From Aridibaculum aurantiacum (GTDB lineage Bacteria; Bacteroidota; Bacteroidia; Chitinophagales; Chitinophagaceae), in assembly GCF_017355875.1 (NCBI RefSeq), contig NZ_JAFEWC010000002.1, positions 434,001-498,000 of the forward strand: a stretch of 64,000 bases of DNA. The letters are read 5' to 3'. Both the position numbers and the translations under genes were made by a program. Below the pieces are notes generated by a model, which saw nothing but the letters and a program-made list of their open reading frames with translations, was not told the DNA's origin and made no database searches. Position 1 is the first letter of the stretch, and every line of letters starts with the position of its first letter. This document shows positions 61,898-64,000 of this stretch, piece by piece.

Positions 61898-63220
61898 ATG
61901 GCTACACCTTCTACTGATATACAATCGATACTTGAGCGACTTAAGATAAAAGAACTGAACGAAATGCAACAGGCATCGTTGCAGGCAAACGAAGCACATA
62001 ATGATGTGGTGCTTTTGTCACCAACAGGTTCAGGTAAAACACTGGCTTTTTTACTTCCTATAGTGCAGCAGCTTGATGCTTCTAAGCGTGCTACGCAGGC
62101 GCTTATTGTTGTTCCTTCACGCGAACTTGCATTACAAATAGAGCAGGTTTTTAAAAGCATGCAAACGCCGCACAAGGTTACCTGCTGCTATGGTGGTCAT
62201 AAAAGAGAAATTGAAGAGAACAATTTGATAGAGGCACCTGCTGTCATCATTGGCACTCCCGGGAGACTGGGCGACCACATAAGGCGAGAGAACATTAAAA
62301 CTGCTGAAATAAAAACTCTTGTTTTAGATGAATATGATAAGTCGCTTGAGCTAGGATTTGTAGAAGAGATCACTTTCATCATAGAGAGCCTTCCAGCGCT
62401 GGAAAAGCGAATGCTTACTTCAGCAACACAAGCTGTAGACATACCGGAATTTGTTGGAATGAAAGAACCTGTAGAGCTAAATTTTTTACCTGCAGATGCA
62501 GAACCTGGTAATGCACTTGCTATCCAGATGGTACAAACGGATGATGAGAAGGAGGTTACTTTGTTTAGGTTAATTTGCTATCTGTGTAATCGTTCTACCA
62601 TTATTTTCTGCAACCACCGCGAAGCTGTAGAAGAGACAAGTGCTATGCTGCGCGATAAGGGCATAATGAATACCTGGTACCACGGAGCACTGGAGCAGCG
62701 TGATAGGGAAGTGGCACTGGCTAAGTTTCGTAACGGAAGTGTGAATGTGCTGGTTACAACTGACCTTGCAGCACGTGGATTGGATATACCTAACATCCGT
62801 TACATTGTTCATTACCATCTTCCTAGTTCAGAAGAGATATTTACCCACCGCAATGGAAGGACAGCACGCATGGAAGCCAGTGGTACAGCCATATTGGTTT
62901 TAGGCTCTGATGAGTATGTGCCGCCTTACATCAAAGAAATTGAGACGATAGAACTGCCGTCTACAGCAGAGATTCCAGAAAAGCCTAAGTGGACAACCTT
63001 GTTCGTCGGTGCAGGAAAAAAAGATAAAGTAAACAAGATCGATATTGTCGGTTTCCTGGGAAACAAAGGCGGGTTGAAAAAAGAAGATATCGGTTTGATA
63101 GAGGTAAAAGATTTCTTCTCATTTGTAGCGGTCCGAAAGTCGAAAGTGCCAACAACGCTGCAGTCAATTAAAAATGAAAAGATAAAGAATAAGAAGGTGA
63201 AGATTGATGTAGCGAAGTAA
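61898..63220 (+). CDS. DEAD-box-type RNA helicase, DbpA-like
   Basis: A 440-residue superfamily 2 helicase. It has a Q-motif region (LNEMQQASLQA), Walker A (SPTGSGKT), motif II DEYD instead of DEAD, motif III SAT, TDLAARGLDIP, and HRNGRTAR. The C-terminal about 70 residues (KDKVNKIDIVGFLGNKGGL...) form the DbpA-type RNA-binding domain that recognises 23S rRNA in E. coli DbpA. A role in 50S assembly is likely. It ends 21 bp before the bidirectional hairpin at 63242. Confidence 0.9.
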   Translation: MATPSTDIQSILERLKIKELNEMQQASLQANEAHNDVVLLSPTGSGKTLAFLLPIVQQLDASKRATQALIVVPSRELALQIEQVFKSMQTPHKVTCCYGGHKREIEENNLIEAPAVIIGTPGRLGDHIRRENIKTAEIKTLVLDEYDKSLELGFVEEITFIIESLPALEKRMLTSATQAVDIPEFVGMKEPVELNFLPADAEPGNALAIQMVQTDDEKEVTLFRLICYLCNRSTIIFCNHREAVEETSAMLRDKGIMNTWYHGALEQRDREVALAKFRNGSVNVLVTTDLAARGLDIPNIRYIVHYHLPSSEEIFTHRNGRTARMEASGTAILVLGSDEYVPPYIKEIETIELPSTAEIPEKPKWTTLFVGAGKKDKVNKIDIVGFLGNKGGLKKEDIGLIEVKDFFSFVAVRKSKVPTTLQSIKNEKIKNKKVKIDVAK

Positions 63221-63241
63221 TTATGTTTTAATCAAATCGAT

Positions 63242-63270
63242 GCAGGAGGCACCTTATTAATGCCTCCTGC
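63242..63270. terminator. Hairpin between convergent genes
   Basis: A perfect 10-bp stem, GCAGGAGGCA (63242-63251) with TGCCTCCTGC (63261-63270), has a 9-nt loop. It sits between the convergent helicase and peptidase genes. There is no strong T run on either side, so it may act as a weak bidirectional terminator. Confidence 0.65.
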
Positions 63271-63283
63271 GCCTATACCATAA

Positions 63284-64000
63284 CTACTTCAGCAATGCAT
63301 CAACACTGGTATACGCCACAGGATGATAGTTGCTTCTTGCCTTTGCATATATACGTTCTGCCATCTCTCTTCCCTCAGGTGTTTTCACCATCTCCTTGTA
63401 CAATGGCATCAGGAATTTGCGGCGGCCTACACGTGTAAGAAAATTGTCTATCGCAGGATACGCAGGCTGGTACCTATGGCGAAGAGCAAGCGTATACCAT
63501 GCAGTTTGAATCTCTGCATTTCCTGATTGAGTAAAACCAAATTCTTTATCTATAGCTTTCATATCTGCGCTCGTAAGCGAAGCAGGCAGCTGGCTGATAA
63601 AATACAAGAGCTGGTTCGTGCTCTTTAGCCTGTTGCTCAATCCGCCATAAGAATTTGTTGCTGATGCTTTTGATACGATACTATCAATTGCCGCAAATTC
63701 AGGTGATACAGACGGCGGAATGTTATTAGGAATTCCCGGCTTGTATACCCAGTCATTTACCTGCAGTTGTTTCTCCAGGTCATTTATGTCAGCAAAATAA
63801 GCTTTCAAATATTCCAGGAACTGTTCAGTGGTTTTTGAATGAAAAGCATTTTCGGTAAAGTACTTTTTCAAGAATGCATCAAACCTGGCGCGGCCAACAA
63901 GTTCTTCTATTGTTCGTAAAAAGAAGTAACCTTTTTCATAAGGAATATTACTCGATACCACGTCAGGATCCATGCCGGCAGAATTTGTTTTCAACTGCGT
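63284..64000 (-). CDS. M1-family aminopeptidase, 3' part only
   Basis: The C-terminal 238 codons of a minus-strand gene that continues past the window edge; the start codon lies outside. DPDVVSSNIPYEKGYFFLRTIEELVGRARFDAFLKKYF resembles the conserved region after the zinc site of leukotriene-A4-hydrolase-type M1 aminopeptidases. The rest fits their LTA4H C-terminal helical domain. The HExxH zinc motif would lie beyond the window. It is probably a periplasmic or outer-membrane-associated aminopeptidase, as is common in Bacteroidota. Confidence 0.82.
   Translation of the reverse strand, partial: TQLKTNSAGMDPDVVSSNIPYEKGYFFLRTIEELVGRARFDAFLKKYFTENAFHSKTTEQFLEYLKAYFADINDLEKQLQVNDWVYKPGIPNNIPPSVSPEFAAIDSIVSKASATNSYGGLSNRLKSTNQLLYFISQLPASLTSADMKAIDKEFGFTQSGNAEIQTAWYTLALRHRYQPAYPAIDNFLTRVGRRKFLMPLYKEMVKTPEGREMAERIYAKARSNYHPVAYTSVDALLK

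Overview
The window looks like chromosome from a Bacteroidota bacterium, most likely a member of the Chitinophagaceae. Supporting signs are TAnnTTTG-type -7 promoter elements (154, 44898, 48163, 54662, 60993, 61885), A-rich leaders with few clear Shine-Dalgarno sites, the XrtN/VIT and XrtX-type exosortase pairs, an SLBB-rich outer-membrane polysaccharide exporter, and a Bat (MoxR-DUF58-VWA) operon. I saw no tRNA, rRNA, CRISPR array, transposase or phage gene. The family-level placement is inference.

Layout. 1-1.6 kb: a 70-residue PID-CTERM-type sorting substrate faces, convergently, an XrtX-type exosortase and its small membrane partner. 1.9-19.2 kb: a tightly packed exopolysaccharide operon (SLBB exporter, Wzz-like protein, flippase, polymerase, six glycosyltransferases or similar proteins, three methyltransferases, an asparagine-synthase-type amidotransferase, a hyaluronidase-like secreted protein, a sugar epimerase) that ends at a strong terminator at 19338. 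19.5-40.8 kb: a second, separate polysaccharide locus with its own SLBB exporter, Wzz-like protein, flippase, EpsG-like polymerase and glycosyltransferases. It adds nucleotide-sugar genes: tandem FdtA-like ketoisomerases, a GNAT, an ACP, a KAS III-like enzyme and a DegT aminotransferase (acylated 3-amino sugar), gmd/fcl (GDP-fucose), a UDP-uronate-type epimerase and rmlB/C/A. It ends at a terminator at 40878.

41.0-48.1 kb: a carotenoid locus led by a MerR-B12 regulator with a CarH-like cobalamin motif and an ECF sigma factor, followed by crtI, crtB, idi, a second desaturase, a CruF-like hydratase and crtZ. 48.2-53.3 kb: MoxR-DUF58-BatD-like-BatA, then rsgA. 53.3-55.9 kb: a minus-strand hypothetical gene, a tiny lipoprotein, a gamma-carbonic-anhydrase-like protein, and a plus-strand class III aminotransferase. 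55.9-61.8 kb: a membrane protein and winged-helix regulator flanked by two near-identical CTTTG-N5-CAAAG operators, then the XrtN system (polytopic VIT substrate overlapping its exosortase) and a PAP2 phosphatase. 61.9-64 kb: a DbpA-like helicase and the 3' part of an M1 peptidase.

How it fits together. Two complete Wzx/Wzy-type systems appear to make two different surface polysaccharides. The exosortases presumably process or anchor surface proteins alongside them. The strongest non-gene signals are a 21-nt leader element shared by the two polysaccharide loci (1839 and 22235), the operator pair around the XrtN regulator, and a family of 7-nt-periodic, C/A-rich tracts lying just upstream of four start codons (35020, 49335, 52332, 57027).
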